In this document: piece after piece, positions 26,436-36,768 of the stretch
Layout of the letters: each line of letters begins with the position of its first letter
How positions within the stretch are numbered: the stretch's first letter is position 1
Source of the DNA: an uncultured Pelagibacteraceae bacterium
GTDB lineage: Bacteria; Pseudomonadota; Alphaproteobacteria; Pelagibacterales; Pelagibacteraceae
Length of the DNA stretch: 64,000 nucleotides
Direction of reading: 5' to 3'
NCBI GenBank assembly: GCA_902552985.1
Contig: CACDII010000001.1
Span: forward strand, 124,001-188,000
The notes under the pieces: generated by a model
Told to the model about the DNA's origin: nothing
The model's database searches: none
What the model saw: the letters and a program-made list of their open reading frames with translations, nothing else
Program-made: the position numbers and the translations under genes

Positions 26436-27290
26436 TTAAGAACTTTTATTAAACTTTAGCCCAATTACGTAGACAAATATAATTGCATACATAATTAATG
26501 CATATGTAGCTATTGGAACTAAATAAATAGGATCGTTAAATATTAAGCTAGTTACCACAATGGCTAAAGTTCCATTCTGCAAACCTGTTTCGATTAATAT
26601 TGTTTTTTTTGAAGCGTTATCAACGTTAAAGATACTACATAAGAGAAATGCAACAACTAAAACAACTAAATTTAAAACCAATGTGATCAATCCACTTGCT
26701 TTAAAGTAGCCAGCTATATTTTCAAACTCTTGATAGATTGCCATAAATAAAAAAAACAAAAATAAAATAAACGAAAAATTAACAAAAAATTTAATAAATC
26801 TTTCAGTAAAGTTAGGTAACAAAGATTTAATAATCATTCCTAAAATAACTGGAATTGTTGTAATTAGGAATATTTGAACAATAATATTTCCAATAGAGTA
26901 ATCAAAAGGTAATTTTTCTCCAGTCACAATTGGATATGATAATGAAAAAATTAATGGAATTGTAACAAAACAAAGTAAACTTATTACTGCTGTAAGTGAA
27001 ATTGATAAAGCTACGTTTCCGTCAGCATATTTAGTAATTATATTTGTTGTAACTCCACCTGGCGCTGAAGCTAACAACATTAAACCGACTTTTAATTCTA
27101 CAGGTATTGGAAAAACAAAAGCTAAAATTAGAGCTAGTAATGGAAAAAGAATAACTTGAGATAATGCTCCTATAAAAAAATCTTTCGGGTAACTAACAAC
27201 CTTTTTAAAATCATCTAATGTAAGCCCCATCCCTAAGGTTAACATTATAAAAGCCAAAATTAATGGTCCAGCAAGTTTAACTAATTCCAT
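26436..27290 (-). CDS. Bile acid:Na+ symporter (BASS) family transporter
   Basis: A 284-residue membrane protein with about nine to ten hydrophobic segments. Family motifs: LTLGMGLTLDDFKKV near the N-terminus, the first unwound-helix motif SAPGGVTTNIITKYADGNVALSISLT (in parts, about residues 75-100), and ETGLQNGTLAIVV in the second. BASS proteins import organic anions (bile salts, pantoate, pyruvate, 2-keto acids) with Na+, which suits a marine cell. Substrate is unknown. Divergent from an uncharacterised double-winged-helix protein, which might regulate it. Confidence 0.9.
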   Translation of the reverse strand: MELVKLAGPLILAFIMLTLGMGLTLDDFKKVVSYPKDFFIGALSQVILFPLLALILAFVFPIPVELKVGLMLLASAPGGVTTNIITKYADGNVALSISLTAVISLLCFVTIPLIFSLSYPIVTGEKLPFDYSIGNIIVQIFLITTIPVILGMIIKSLLPNFTERFIKFFVNFSFILFLFFLFMAIYQEFENIAGYFKASGLITLVLNLVVLVVAFLLCSIFNVDNASKKTILIETGLQNGTLAIVVTSLIFNDPIYLVPIATYALIMYAIIFVYVIGLKFNKSS

Positions 27291-27338
27291 TTGATTTACT
27301 CCCCAAAATGGACAATAATAAATTTTAAAAAAAAAGCA

Positions 27339-28301
27339 ATGAAATTTAACGAAGAGACAGTAACTACAGCAGTAGATAAAAATTTTTCAATTCTTATGCC
27401 TGTTTTTTATGAAATGCAGACAGAGTATTTAGCTTCATTAAATTTAATTTATGAAGATTTGGATGCTTCATTAGTTGGAATGGTTTTAACCAATAAATTG
27501 TACAAAAAAAATCTATTAAATAATGGTACTGACGATAGCCTAGGTTTTAATAACTTTTATAAAAAGGATCGGTTTACAGTACCGTCAAACGAAATAAAAA
27601 TTAATCAAATATCAAATCAAATTAATATTCCAAGAGAAACCGTTAGAAGAAAAAGAGACAAATTGATTAAAGATAAAATATTAATCCTAGATAAGAAAAA
27701 CAAATCCATTTCTCTTAATGTTGATAAAATAGATAAGAAAATATTAAAATTACAAATTGATAATTTATCAAAGTTTTTATACAAATTTACTACATATTTT
27801 GTTGAAAATAATTATATAAATCAAAAAATTACATCTGAACAAATCAAATCTAATATAAATAGTAAATTTTTAGTTTACCTAACAAAATATTTAGATTTTC
27901 AAATATTATATTTTTCAATGTTTAAAAAAATATTAGATATAGAAAGTATATTTATTGTTATGTTGTGTACTTTAAATATTACATCCGATCTCAGAAAACA
28001 AAATAAAATTATGGATGATAAATATATTTTAAAAAATATTAAGTTTATGTATGATTTGCCAGGACTTAATGTTTCATCAATTGCTGAAATAACAAAGATA
28101 CCAAGAACTACTGTAATACGAAAAATTAATAAATTAGAATTAGACGGATTTGTAACAAGAGATAAAAACAAAAGATATTATACAGCAGATTTAACGAAGA
28201 GTGTTAAAGGTCGACAAGCAATGCCATATATAGACAATAATAAAAAATTAATATCTAAATTTTTTGTTGATTGTTTTAATTATCTTATATTTAAAAAATA
28301 A
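27339..28301 (+). CDS. Unrecognised protein with two winged-helix DNA-binding regions
   Basis: I do not recognise a named family. From the ATG at 27339 it has 320 residues; a TTG-started extension to 27291 has no merit over the ATG. Two helix-turn-helix/wing segments are visible: residues about 84-128 (ISNQINIPRETVRRKRDKL then ILILDKKNKSISL) and about 239-284 (VSSIAEITKIPRTTVIRKINKLELDGFVTRD, in parts, then RYYTAD). They share the pattern I-P-R-[ET]-T-V-x-R-K, which suggests internal duplication. The linker is Lys/Asn/Ile-rich and hydrophobic. Divergent from the BASS transporter gene with a 48-bp gap; ends base to base with the convergent manC. Confidence 0.75.
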   Translation: MKFNEETVTTAVDKNFSILMPVFYEMQTEYLASLNLIYEDLDASLVGMVLTNKLYKKNLLNNGTDDSLGFNNFYKKDRFTVPSNEIKINQISNQINIPRETVRRKRDKLIKDKILILDKKNKSISLNVDKIDKKILKLQIDNLSKFLYKFTTYFVENNYINQKITSEQIKSNINSKFLVYLTKYLDFQILYFSMFKKILDIESIFIVMLCTLNITSDLRKQNKIMDDKYILKNIKFMYDLPGLNVSSIAEITKIPRTTVIRKINKLELDGFVTRDKNKRYYTADLTKSVKGRQAMPYIDNNKKLISKFFVDCFNYLIFKK

Positions 28302-29507
28302 TTATTTTATACGTCCATAAATATCCTGAAATCTTACAATATCAGTTTCTTTAAGAATAGGTCCTGTTTGAACTTCAATAATTTTAACTGGTTTTTTAAA
28401 ATAATTTTCGATCCTATGTACTGCACCAGTTGGTATAAAAATAGACTCTTCAGGTTTTTTAAAAAATTTCTTATTATTTAAGGTAATTTTAGGTTTTCCA
28501 TGTGTGACCATCCAATGTTCAGATCTGTGATGATGTTTTTGCAAACTAATTGATGATTTAGAATTTACAGTAAGTTCTTTAACTAGAAAATTTTTTCCTT
28601 CAAATAAATTAACATATCTACCCCACGGTCTGTAATAAACATTCTTTTTTTTAAAATATTTTGCTTTATTTCTTTTATAGATTTTAGATATTTCTCTCCA
28701 ACTTCCAAGATCAGACCAGGGTATATCTAATTTAATAGCGTTAATTTTTTTTGATTTTTCTAAAATTGCATAATCGAACGATTTTTCTATCGATTTCGAA
28801 AATGATCTTTTGTTTAGATAATAGGTGTTGTTTCTATACTTTGCTTTATTTACTGCTTCTAAACAGCTTTTATAAGTTTTATTTTGATATTTTTTGAAAT
28901 TATTGATTATTGAATCTTTTCTCAGATAAAACATTCCTGAGTTCCAATATCCTTTGTTTTTAATAACTTTTTTTGCTTTGGAAGCTTTTGGTTTTTCAAT
29001 GAATTTTGTAACCTTGTTTATATTTTTTTCAATTTTCTTAGTTAAAAAATAACCATATTCACTTGATGGATTAGTGGGTTTGATACCAAATATAAACATA
29101 TTTTGATCATCCAAATTAGATTTATTTTTATTAATAGATCTATTTAAAATATGAGACTTTTCAATTAAATGGTCTGCTGCAAAATACATTAAAGGTTGTT
29201 TTAATGGTATATCTTTAATTAATGCTGAGGACAGAATTGCAGGTCCTGTATTTTTTTTTGCTGGTTCTAAGACTATTTTGTATTTTTTAACTTTATTTTT
29301 TTTAAGAGATTTTCTAACCTGTTTTAAGTATTTTAAGTTAGTACTTATTATAGGGTAGTCAAAAACAGGTTTTTTAATTCTTTCTAATGTTTTTTGGATT
29401 AGTGACCAACCTCCAAAATCTATAAATTGTTTTGCTTGGTGATTTTTTTGGTTAGGCCAAAGACGTGTTCCAGCTCCACCACAAAGAATAACTGGTCTAA
29501 TTTTCAT
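28302..29507 (-). CDS. manC: Mannose-1-phosphate guanylyltransferase / mannose-6-phosphate isomerase-like bifunctional protein
   Basis: Makes GDP-mannose for surface polysaccharide. From the start chosen here (401 residues, [18 protein letters not shown]) there is an N-terminal nucleotidyltransferase domain (about 1-280; FAADHLIEK, GYWNSGMFYLR, DYAILEKS, WSDLGSWREI) and a C-terminal type II PMI cupin (about 300-400; HHHRSEHWMVTHGKP, IPTGAVHRIEN). It is shorter than typical enzymes of about 470 residues. Two normally conserved prolines are changed: the usual PKQF reads AKQF and the usual PADH reads AADH. An extension to 29600 lies inside ilvD. Coupled to ilvD by TGATG. Confidence 0.88.
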   Translation of the reverse strand: MKIRPVILCGGAGTRLWPNQKNHQAKQFIDFGGWSLIQKTLERIKKPVFDYPIISTNLKYLKQVRKSLKKNKVKKYKIVLEPAKKNTGPAILSSALIKDIPLKQPLMYFAADHLIEKSHILNRSINKNKSNLDDQNMFIFGIKPTNPSSEYGYFLTKKIEKNINKVTKFIEKPKASKAKKVIKNKGYWNSGMFYLRKDSIINNFKKYQNKTYKSCLEAVNKAKYRNNTYYLNKRSFSKSIEKSFDYAILEKSKKINAIKLDIPWSDLGSWREISKIYKRNKAKYFKKKNVYYRPWGRYVNLFEGKNFLVKELTVNSKSSISLQKHHHRSEHWMVTHGKPKITLNNKKFFKKPEESIFIPTGAVHRIENYFKKPVKIIEVQTGPILKETDIVRFQDIYGRIK

Positions 29508-31225
29508 CAAATATCTGCGTATACTTTCACTTCGTTTTTGCCACCTGGATGTGTGGGTGCACCTAAATAGGCAGGACCAACTGTTTGAGCATATTTCCAA
29601 AGTGTGCCATTACCAAAGTTTATTTTTTTTGGTCTCCACTTTTTTCTTCTTTTTGCTAGTTCCTTTTTTGATAAACGAACATGAATAGTTCCTTTTTTTG
29701 CATCTAAATCAATTATATCTCCATTTCTAAGTAGAGCTATTGGTCCTCCCACTGAAGCTTCTGGACCAACGTGACCAATACAAAATCCACGTGTTGCTCC
29801 TGAAAATCTTCCGTCAGTTATTAAAGCTACCTTCTCACCTTTTCCTTGACCATAAATAGCTCCCGTTGTTTGAAGCATTTCTCTCATACCAGGACCACCT
29901 TTAGGTCCCTCATATCTAATAATTATAATATCACCATCTTTATATTTTTTATTTTTAACTGCTTTATAAGCAGACTCTTCTGTATCAAAACATCTTGCTC
30001 TTCCGGTAAATTGTAATTTTTTTAATCCAGCAATTTTCACAATTGCACCTTCTGGAGCTAAGTTTCCTTTTAAACCAACTACCCCACCGTCTTGTGATAA
30101 AGGATTATTATATTTACGCATAACTTTTTGATTTATATTAAATTTAACTTTTTTTAAATTTTGTCTCATAGTTTTTCCAGTTACAGTCATACAATCACCA
30201 TGGATATAGCCACCATCCATTAGTGTTTTAAGCAACATCGGCACACCTCCAGCTGCCCACATGTCTTTAGCAACATATTTTCCACCTGGTTTTAAATCAG
30301 CTAAGTAAGGTGTTTTCTTAAATATTTTAGCAACATCCATTAAATCAAATTTGATTCCAATCTCATTTGCTATTGCAGGTAAATGTAAAGCTGCATTAGT
30401 TGACCCACCTGTTGCAGCAACTATTGTTGCAGCATTTTCTAAAGATTTTCGAGTTACAATTTGCCTTGGTCTAATATTTTTTTTTAATAAATTCATTACA
30501 GCCTTACCACTTTGTAAAGCATATTTATCTCTTTGTTCATAAGGAGCGGGTGTTCCGGCTGAATAAGGTAAAGCTAATCCAATAGCTTCTGATACACATG
30601 CCATTGTATTAGCAGTAAATTGTCCTCCACAAGCACCAGCACTTGGACAAGCTACTAATTCTAACTTTCTTAAAGCATGCTCAGTCATTTTTCCTGATGA
30701 ATACTTCCCAACTCCTTCAAATACATCTACAACAGTTACATCTTTTCCATTAAATCTTCCTGGAAGAATTGATCCACCATAAATAAAAACACTTGGAACA
30801 TTTAATCTAACCATAGCCATCATTAATCCGGGTAATGATTTATCACAACCAGCAACTCCTACTAGAGCATCATAACAGTGTCCTCTCACAGTTAATTCTG
30901 TTGAGTCAGCAATAACATCTCTTGATACAAGCGAAGATTTCATTCCTTCATGACCCATAGCAATTCCATCAGTAACAGTGATTGTGCAAAATTCCCTCGG
31001 AGTACCTCCTGAAACTTTTACTCCTTTTTTTACAGACTGGGCTTGTCGCATTAAAGCGATATTACAAGGTGCTGCCTCATTCCATGTTGAAACAACTCCT
31101 ACAAAAGGTTTAGCAACATCTTTCTCTGTTAAATTCATTGCGTAATAAAATGATCTTTGAGGAGCTTTGTCTGGCCCTAATGATGTATGCCTACTTGGTA
31201 ACTTTTTTTTATTGAATTTTGTCAT
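29507..31225 (-). CDS. ilvD: Dihydroxy-acid dehydratase
   Basis: Fe-S enzyme common to valine, isoleucine, leucine and pantothenate synthesis. The 572 residues keep the cluster cysteines in [15 protein letters not shown] and [18 protein letters not shown], plus [20 protein letters not shown] near the C-terminus. It starts inside the last base of the valS stop (TAATG) and ends overlapping the manC ATG, so valS-ilvD-manC read as one coupled unit. Confidence 0.97.
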   Translation of the reverse strand: MTKFNKKKLPSRHTSLGPDKAPQRSFYYAMNLTEKDVAKPFVGVVSTWNEAAPCNIALMRQAQSVKKGVKVSGGTPREFCTITVTDGIAMGHEGMKSSLVSRDVIADSTELTVRGHCYDALVGVAGCDKSLPGLMMAMVRLNVPSVFIYGGSILPGRFNGKDVTVVDVFEGVGKYSSGKMTEHALRKLELVACPSAGACGGQFTANTMACVSEAIGLALPYSAGTPAPYEQRDKYALQSGKAVMNLLKKNIRPRQIVTRKSLENAATIVAATGGSTNAALHLPAIANEIGIKFDLMDVAKIFKKTPYLADLKPGGKYVAKDMWAAGGVPMLLKTLMDGGYIHGDCMTVTGKTMRQNLKKVKFNINQKVMRKYNNPLSQDGGVVGLKGNLAPEGAIVKIAGLKKLQFTGRARCFDTEESAYKAVKNKKYKDGDIIIIRYEGPKGGPGMREMLQTTGAIYGQGKGEKVALITDGRFSGATRGFCIGHVGPEASVGGPIALLRNGDIIDLDAKKGTIHVRLSKKELAKRRKKWRPKKINFGNGTLWKYAQTVGPAYLGAPTHPGGKNEVKVYADI

Positions 31226-33852
31226 TATAAACTTTTTACTGTTAGTGATATTTTTTTAATATCATTTTTTAAATTATTATAGTTAGTTTTTTCCTGATCA
31301 ACAATATGTTTTGGTGCTCTAGACATAAAATCTTTATTATTAAGACGAGAATTTATCTTATCTATTTCACTTTGGTACTTATGTTGTTTATTTAATAAAT
31401 TTTCTTTTATTACCTTTAAATCTACATTTTCTTCAAAATAAACTTTAAACACATCCCCAGAAATAACCATAGTTGCTGAGGACTTCTGTTTATCCTTATC
31501 AAAAAAATTATTGATTCTGCCCAATTTTTTTAAAATGGTATGATTGTTTTTAATAAATATTTTACTGTTTTTATTAATCCTACTTAAAGATATATCAACA
31601 AATGAACCTGGGCTTACATTTAGTTCATTTTTGAAAGATCTTAACTCTGATATTATGTTAATAATTTTTTCTACTTCTTTGAAATCTTTGTCCTTTTTAG
31701 AGTTCCCAGAGATCCAGTTTGATAACATAAGATAATTTTTGTTAGAATTATCTAGTCTATTATTGAGCCAAATCTCTTCAGTTATAAAAGGAATAAAAGG
31801 ATGCATTAATATAAGTATTTCCTTAAAAATATAACTAGATACTTCCTTTGTTTCTTTAATAGATTTTTTATCATTAGAATAGAGTATTGTTTTAGTGAGT
31901 TCTAAATACCAATCACAATAAGAATGCCAAACAAATTGGTAGGAATTTCTTGCTGCTTCATCAAAACGATAATTTTTTATATTTTTTTCTACATTTTTTT
32001 TAGTTTCTAAAAATTCTGTATATATCCACTTATTAATATTGATCGAAATTTTTGGTTTTTTATGAACGTTTTTAAATGAACATTTGTTTTGAATAAGAAA
32101 ATTATTAGCATTCCAGAGTTTATTTAAAAAATTTCTATAACCTTTTACTCTATCTTCAGATAATTTTACATCTCGTCCTGGTGAAGCCATTGAAAGCAGA
32201 GTAAACCTTAAAGCGTCAGCACTATACTTTTCTATAAGTTCTAATGGATCAATAACATTCCCTTTAGACTTTGACATTTTTTGTCCTTTTTCATCTCTAA
32301 CTAGGGCATGAACATAAATATCTTTAAATGGTTCTTTATTTAAGAACTCCATACCAAACATAATCATACGAGCAACCCAAAAGAAAATAATATCAAATCC
32401 TGTAACTAGAACTGAGGTAGGATAAAATTTTTTAATATATTCATTTTTTTCTGGCCAACCTAATGTTGCAAAAGCCCATAAACCTGATGAAAACCATGTA
32501 TCCAAAACATCGGGATCTCTAAATAATTTAACATTTTTTTTATAATATTTTTTTGCTTTTTTTTTTGCTTCGCTTTCAGTTTTTCCAACAAATATTTTTT
32601 TGTCAGGCCCGTACCAAGCAGGGATTTGATGTCCCCACCAAAGTTGTCTTGAAATACACCATGGCTCAATATTATTCATCCACTGAAAATAAGTTTTTGA
32701 CCAATTTCCTGGATAAAACTTTGTTTTATTTGATTTAACAATTTTTTTTGCTTTTAATGAAAGTTTTTTTGCATCAACAAACCATTGTTCAGTCAAATAT
32801 GGTTCTATAATTGAATTTGATCTGTCGCCATAAGGAACTTTATTTTTAATATTTTCTTCCTTAACCAATAACTGCTTTTCAGTTAAGATGTTTAGTATTT
32901 TTCTTCTAGCTTGAAATCTATCTAATCCTACAAATTCACTTGGTGCATTATCGTTAATTTTTCCATCATCAGTAAATATATTCAAAATTTGAAGTTTATT
33001 TCTAATTCCCACCTCATAATCGTTAAAATCATGAGCCGGTGTAATTTTTACAGCACCAGTACCCTGATCAGGATCAGCATAATCATCTGTTATAATTTTT
33101 ATTTTTCTTCCTACTAATGGCAACAAAACATTTTTACCAACGTATTTTTTGTATCTTTTATCTTTAGCATTGACTGCAACAGCTGTATCTCCAAGCATAG
33201 TTTCTGGTCTAGTAGTTGCGATTGTTATAAATTCGCTAGTTCCTTCAATTGGATAACTAATATAATAAAGTTTAGAATTAACGTCCCTTTGATCTACCTC
33301 AAGATCTGATATGGCAGTTTTTAAGACTGTATCCCAATTAACTAGCTTTTTTGATTTATAGATTAATTTTTTATTATAAAGATCAACAAATACTTTTATT
33401 ACAGAATTTGAAAGATTATTATCCATCGTAAAAGCATTACGTGACCAATCACATGAACATCCTAGTTTTTTTAGTTGATTAATAATTATATCGCCATATT
33501 CATTCTTCCATTCCCATACTTTTTTGATAAATTTATCTCTACCTAAATCATTTTTATTTATATTTTCACCTGCTAATTTTTTTTCAACTAATGCCTGAGT
33601 TGCTATTCCTGCATGATCTGTTCCTGGCTGCCATAAAGTTTCGTAATTATTCATTCTATGATAACGAGTTAATAAGTCTTGAATAGAATTGTTTAAAGCA
33701 TGACCCATATGCAGGCTTCCTGTTACATTAGGAGGAGGTATTACAATAGAAAATTTTTTTTTATTTTTTTTTGGTTGAAAAAGTTTATTTTTCTCCCAAT
33801 ATGAATAAATGCGATTTTCAACTTTAGAATGATTATATTTATCAAAACTCAT
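31225..33852 (-). CDS. valS: Valyl-tRNA synthetase
   Basis: Class I synthetase for tRNA-Val with editing domain. The 875 residues contain the HIGH-type motif in [18 protein letters not shown] (about 39-56), the editing-domain [30 protein letters not shown], the KMSKS motif [14 protein letters not shown], and a C-terminal coiled coil (about 805-870). The gene begins 125 bp from the divergent tRNA-Cys gene. Being co-transcribed with ilvD links valine charging and valine synthesis. Confidence 0.98.
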   Translation of the reverse strand: MSFDKYNHSKVENRIYSYWEKNKLFQPKKNKKKFSIVIPPPNVTGSLHMGHALNNSIQDLLTRYHRMNNYETLWQPGTDHAGIATQALVEKKLAGENINKNDLGRDKFIKKVWEWKNEYGDIIINQLKKLGCSCDWSRNAFTMDNNLSNSVIKVFVDLYNKKLIYKSKKLVNWDTVLKTAISDLEVDQRDVNSKLYYISYPIEGTSEFITIATTRPETMLGDTAVAVNAKDKRYKKYVGKNVLLPLVGRKIKIITDDYADPDQGTGAVKITPAHDFNDYEVGIRNKLQILNIFTDDGKINDNAPSEFVGLDRFQARRKILNILTEKQLLVKEENIKNKVPYGDRSNSIIEPYLTEQWFVDAKKLSLKAKKIVKSNKTKFYPGNWSKTYFQWMNNIEPWCISRQLWWGHQIPAWYGPDKKIFVGKTESEAKKKAKKYYKKNVKLFRDPDVLDTWFSSGLWAFATLGWPEKNEYIKKFYPTSVLVTGFDIIFFWVARMIMFGMEFLNKEPFKDIYVHALVRDEKGQKMSKSKGNVIDPLELIEKYSADALRFTLLSMASPGRDVKLSEDRVKGYRNFLNKLWNANNFLIQNKCSFKNVHKKPKISININKWIYTEFLETKKNVEKNIKNYRFDEAARNSYQFVWHSYCDWYLELTKTILYSNDKKSIKETKEVSSYIFKEILILMHPFIPFITEEIWLNNRLDNSNKNYLMLSNWISGNSKKDKDFKEVEKIINIISELRSFKNELNVSPGSFVDISLSRINKNSKIFIKNNHTILKKLGRINNFFDKDKQKSSATMVISGDVFKVYFEENVDLKVIKENLLNKQHKYQSEIDKINSRLNNKDFMSRAPKHIVDQEKTNYNNLKNDIKKISLTVKSL

Positions 33853-33977
33853 ATCTCTTTTTAGTTTATAAATTAATCATTTGAATAAACAATCGTCATT
33901 TTAAGCGAAAATTTATAGACTAATTGAAAAAAACAATTATATAAACAAGTGTTAAATTGATTTATTATCTATTTAGT

Positions 33978-34051
33978 GGCAACGTGGCGGAATGGTTACG
34001 CAGAGGATTGCAAATCCTTGTATCCCGGTTCGATTCCGGGCGTTGCCTCCA
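33978..34051 (+). tRNA. tRNA-Cys (GCA)
   Basis: A 74-base cloverleaf with acceptor stem GGCAACG/CGTTGCC, anticodon loop TTGCAAA (anticodon GCA), T-loop GGTTCGATTCC and an encoded CCA end. First of two tandem plus-strand tRNAs. The 125 bp between valS and this gene hold no ORF; they must contain the divergent promoters but I see no clear -35/-10 pair. Confidence 0.96.
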
Positions 34052-34102
34052 AAAATAATAGTTGTTTTAGCTTTAAAAAAAAGTAAATTTTGATTTTTAT
34101 AT

Positions 34103-34178
34103 TCCTCGGTAGCTCAGTTGGTAGAGCAGTTGACTGTTAATCAATTGGTCGCAGGTTCGAGTCCTGCCCGAGGAGCCA
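34103..34178 (+). tRNA. tRNA-Asn (GTT)
   Basis: A 76-base cloverleaf with acceptor TCCTCGG/CCGAGGA, D-arm AGCTCAGTTGGTAGAGC, anticodon loop CTGTTAA (anticodon GTT), T-loop GGTTCGAGTCC and an encoded CCA. It lies 51 bp after tRNA-Cys and ends 11 bp from the convergent XRE regulator gene. Confidence 0.97.
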
Positions 34179-34189
34179 ATAATTATTTA

Positions 34190-34564
34190 TTAAACAGCCT
34201 TAGAAACTTCTAAATTCCCTGAAGATGCTAAATTTTTATTAAACTTTATTTTTTGATCATTAGTCAATTCAGAATAAAGTTTTATTAAAAAGTTATAGTT
34301 AACACTTAAGTGACCTTCTTTAATTTTATCAGCATTTATTAAATATTCAGGAAAATCTTCAAAAAAATAACTTATAGGTACTTTTAAATAATTTGATAGT
34401 TGTAATAATCGTATAGAACTTACGCCGTTAGTTCCCTTTTCATATTTTTGAATTTGTTGAAATGTTACGTTAATTGCTTTTGCGACTTTTGTTTGAGTTA
34501 AACCTAATGCTAATCTTCTTAGCTTTAATTTATTACCCAAATGTCTGTTAAAATTATCTTCCAT
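34190..34564 (-). CDS. XRE-family helix-turn-helix transcriptional regulator
   Basis: A 124-residue regulator with a Cro/CI-type HTH at about residues 8-65: LGNKLKLRRLALGLTQTKVA, then FQQIQKYEKGTNGVSS and SYFFEDFPE. This sequence is close in pattern to the alphaproteobacterial PraR/SinR-like group (FQQIQKYEKG...ISxFFE). The C-terminal 55 residues lack a known ligand domain. The 190-bp upstream gap contains nested inverted repeats that could be its own operator. Target genes are unknown. Confidence 0.88.
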   Translation of the reverse strand: MEDNFNRHLGNKLKLRRLALGLTQTKVAKAINVTFQQIQKYEKGTNGVSSIRLLQLSNYLKVPISYFFEDFPEYLINADKIKEGHLSVNYNFLIKLYSELTNDQKIKFNKNLASSGNLEVSKAV

Positions 34565-34665
34565 TAAGACCCCTCTTAATTAATTAAAAACCGTATTGAA
34601 CTATTTCTTGAGGAATAGCGCAACCCCTAAAATAAAAAAAAATTAATTTAAATAATACCTTGACA

Positions 34666-34719
34666 AAACGACTTTATTGTTAAATTTGATATATAAAACT
34701 GTATCAAAATGGGTCGTTT
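34666..34719. promoter_or_regulatory. Nested inverted repeats in the gap between the XRE gene and aapP
   Basis: Outer arms AAACGAC (34666-34672) and GTCGTTT (34713-34719) enclose inner arms TTTGATA (34685-34691) and TATCAAA (34702-34708); both pairs are perfect. The element lies 102-155 bp upstream of the XRE start and beyond the aapP stop. It could be an operator array for the XRE protein or a structured leader. A TTGACA (34660-34665, plus strand) abuts it but has no good -10 and no plus-strand gene follows. The rest of the 190-bp gap (34565-34754) shows nothing else I can support. Confidence 0.4.
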
Positions 34720-34754
34720 CTTTATAATAATTCTAAATAAATGATATATTAAGT

Positions 34755-35489
34755 TTATAAAATTTGACTTAAAAACAATTTTGTTCTGTCACTTTTTGGA
34801 TTAGCAAAAAATTCTTTAGTTTCAGCTTTTTCAACAATCATTCCCTCATCCATAAATATTACTTCGTCAGCGACTTCTTTTGCAAATCCCATTTCATGTG
34901 TAACCACGATCATTGTCATACCTGCTTTTGCAAGATTAACCATTGCATCTAACACTTCCTTTATCATTTCAGGGTCCAATGCCGATGTAGGTTCGTCAAA
35001 AAGCATAATTTTTGGCTCCATACAAAGTGCTCTAGCTATTGCACAACGTTGTTGTTGACCACCTGAAAGTTGACCTGGAAATTTATTTGCTTGATCTGCA
35101 ATCTGAACTTGTTTTAACTGTTTCATGGCCAATTCTTCAGCTTCTTTTTTTGGCATTTTTTTTACCCATATTGGCGCCAATGTACAATTATCTAAAATTG
35201 ACAAGTGAGGAAATAAATTAAATTGTTGAAACACCATACCAACTTCTGCTCTAATTTTTTCTATATCTTTTGTATTTTCTGAAAGCTCTGTACCATCTAC
35301 AATTATTGATCCTTTTTGATGCTCTTCAAGTCTATTAATACATCTTATTAAAGTAGATTTGCCAGATCCTGAAGGTCCGCAAACAACAATTTTTTTATTT
35401 TTTTCAACTGATAAATTAACGTCTTTTAAAACTTGAAAATCTCCAAACCATTTATTCATGCCTTCAATTTTAATGATTGGATCTGACAT
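34755..35489 (-). CDS. aapP: General L-amino acid ABC transporter ATP-binding protein
   Basis: ATPase of a polar amino acid uptake system. The 244 residues contain Walker [21 protein letters not shown], the Q-loop [13 protein letters not shown], signature [15 protein letters not shown], Walker [16 protein letters not shown] and the H-loop VVTHEMGFA. AapP rather than GlnQ from the aapJ-aapQ-aapM genes upstream. It lies 4 bp after aapM and is the last gene of the operon. Confidence 0.96.
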   Translation of the reverse strand: MSDPIIKIEGMNKWFGDFQVLKDVNLSVEKNKKIVVCGPSGSGKSTLIRCINRLEEHQKGSIIVDGTELSENTKDIEKIRAEVGMVFQQFNLFPHLSILDNCTLAPIWVKKMPKKEAEELAMKQLKQVQIADQANKFPGQLSGGQQQRCAIARALCMEPKIMLFDEPTSALDPEMIKEVLDAMVNLAKAGMTMIVVTHEMGFAKEVADEVIFMDEGMIVEKAETKEFFANPKSDRTKLFLSQIL

Positions 35490-35493
35490 AATT

Positions 35494-36768
35494 TTATCTT
35501 TCTGTTTTATATTTTAATTCTAGGTTATAACTATATTTGCTCATAGCATAACAAATAATCCAAAAGATTATAGCAGCAAATACATAACCTTCCATAGCAA
35601 ATCCTAACCATTTTGGATTTGTTTTGGCTAAATTTAACATTCCGACAATTTCTAAAAGGCCAACCACAAATATTAAAGGTGTATCTTTGACTAAAGCCAA
35701 AAATGTATTAGCTATTCCTGGAATAACCAATTTTAATGCCTGAGGAAGAATTACAAATATATGCATCTTCCAGTATCCCATGCCTAAAGACTTTGCAGCA
35801 TCATATTGACCTTTTGGCAAAGCTTGTAATCCACCTCTTATAACCTCAGCTACATAAGCTGCCTCAAATAAAGATATTGCAATAATAACTCTCACTAATT
35901 TATCCATAAAAAAATCTTCAGGTAAGAACATTGGAAACATCACTGATGACATAAATAAAACAGTAATTAATGGAACTCCTCTCCAAAATTCAATAAATCC
36001 TATTGATATGTACTTTAAAGTTGGAAGTTGAGATCTTCTTCCTAAAGCTAAAAACATTCCAACTGGAAAACAAAAAATTAAACAAAAAAATGAAACTATA
36101 AATGTTAATGACAAACCGCCCCAGGCACCAGTTTCTACCCATTCTAAACCAAAGGCTCCACCAGATATTAAATAATAAATTAAAATGAATGCAATTATTG
36201 GATAAATAACAACGTAGTATAAAGTAAGGAATTTTTTAAATTTTTCAGAAGGAATATATCCAACAAAAGCTAAAGCGACTAACAAAATAAATGATATATT
36301 AATTCTCCATTGAAGTTCATTGGGATACATTCCATATACAAATCTTCTCATCCAAATCTTAATATAAGTCCAGCAAGCACCGCTACCAGTACATGCTTCC
36401 TTTGTATCACCAGAAATATTAGCGTCTACAATAAACCAACTCATTATAGGTGGTATTGATTTTATAATAATGAAAATTATTACTAGTGTTAAAAGTGCAT
36501 TGAAAGTATTGGTATTTATATTTTTATTAATTAAATCTAATTTTTTAATTCCTGAAAATTCTATTCTAATTAAATGTAATCCAAGCAAACCAACTATAAG
36601 TGGAAATATAAAACTTAAAAAGCTGGGTAAAAATGATGTAATGTTTATTTGAAAAAAAGAGCTCAAAAAAACATCTAAGATAGCTAAAGCAAATAGGCTA
36701 GTGCCTACATATATGTAATTATTCAAATTATTTTTATCAGGGTTCAAAAAGTTAAAATTTTTTATCAT
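35494..36768 (-). CDS. aapM: General L-amino acid ABC transporter permease AapM
   Basis: Inner-membrane permease of the Aap system. It has 424 residues with a long N-terminal membrane region including the extracytoplasmic loop [19 protein letters not shown], then the HisM-type permease domain (about residues 215-420) with the EAA loop [28 protein letters not shown] (in parts). The paired cysteines in the loop are a hallmark of AapM-type permeases. The start overlaps the aapQ stop as ATGA. Confidence 0.95.
   Translation of the reverse strand: MIKNFNFLNPDKNNLNNYIYVGTSLFALAILDVFLSSFFQINITSFLPSFLSFIFPLIVGLLGLHLIRIEFSGIKKLDLINKNINTNTFNALLTLVIIFIIIKSIPPIMSWFIVDANISGDTKEACTGSGACWTYIKIWMRRFVYGMYPNELQWRINISFILLVALAFVGYIPSEKFKKFLTLYYVVIYPIIAFILIYYLISGGAFGLEWVETGAWGGLSLTFIVSFFCLIFCFPVGMFLALGRRSQLPTLKYISIGFIEFWRGVPLITVLFMSSVMFPMFLPEDFFMDKLVRVIIAISLFEAAYVAEVIRGGLQALPKGQYDAAKSLGMGYWKMHIFVILPQALKLVIPGIANTFLALVKDTPLIFVVGLLEIVGMLNLAKTNPKWLGFAMEGYVFAAIIFWIICYAMSKYSYNLELKYKTER

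Noticed and set aside
29508-29600. Longer manC N-terminus from 29600
   Set aside because: It lies inside ilvD and is not conserved-looking; the nucleotidyltransferase domain starts right at the ATG at 29507.
33853-33977. Operator or small gene between valS and tRNA-Cys
   Set aside because: Only a 5-bp AATTG/CAATT repeat and A+T-rich sequence are seen; no ORF or convincing promoter pair.
34660-34700. Plus-strand promoter TTGACA at 34660
   Set aside because: No -10 at good spacing (best is TAAATT at 15 bp) and no plus-strand gene follows; at most an antisense or unknown small RNA.
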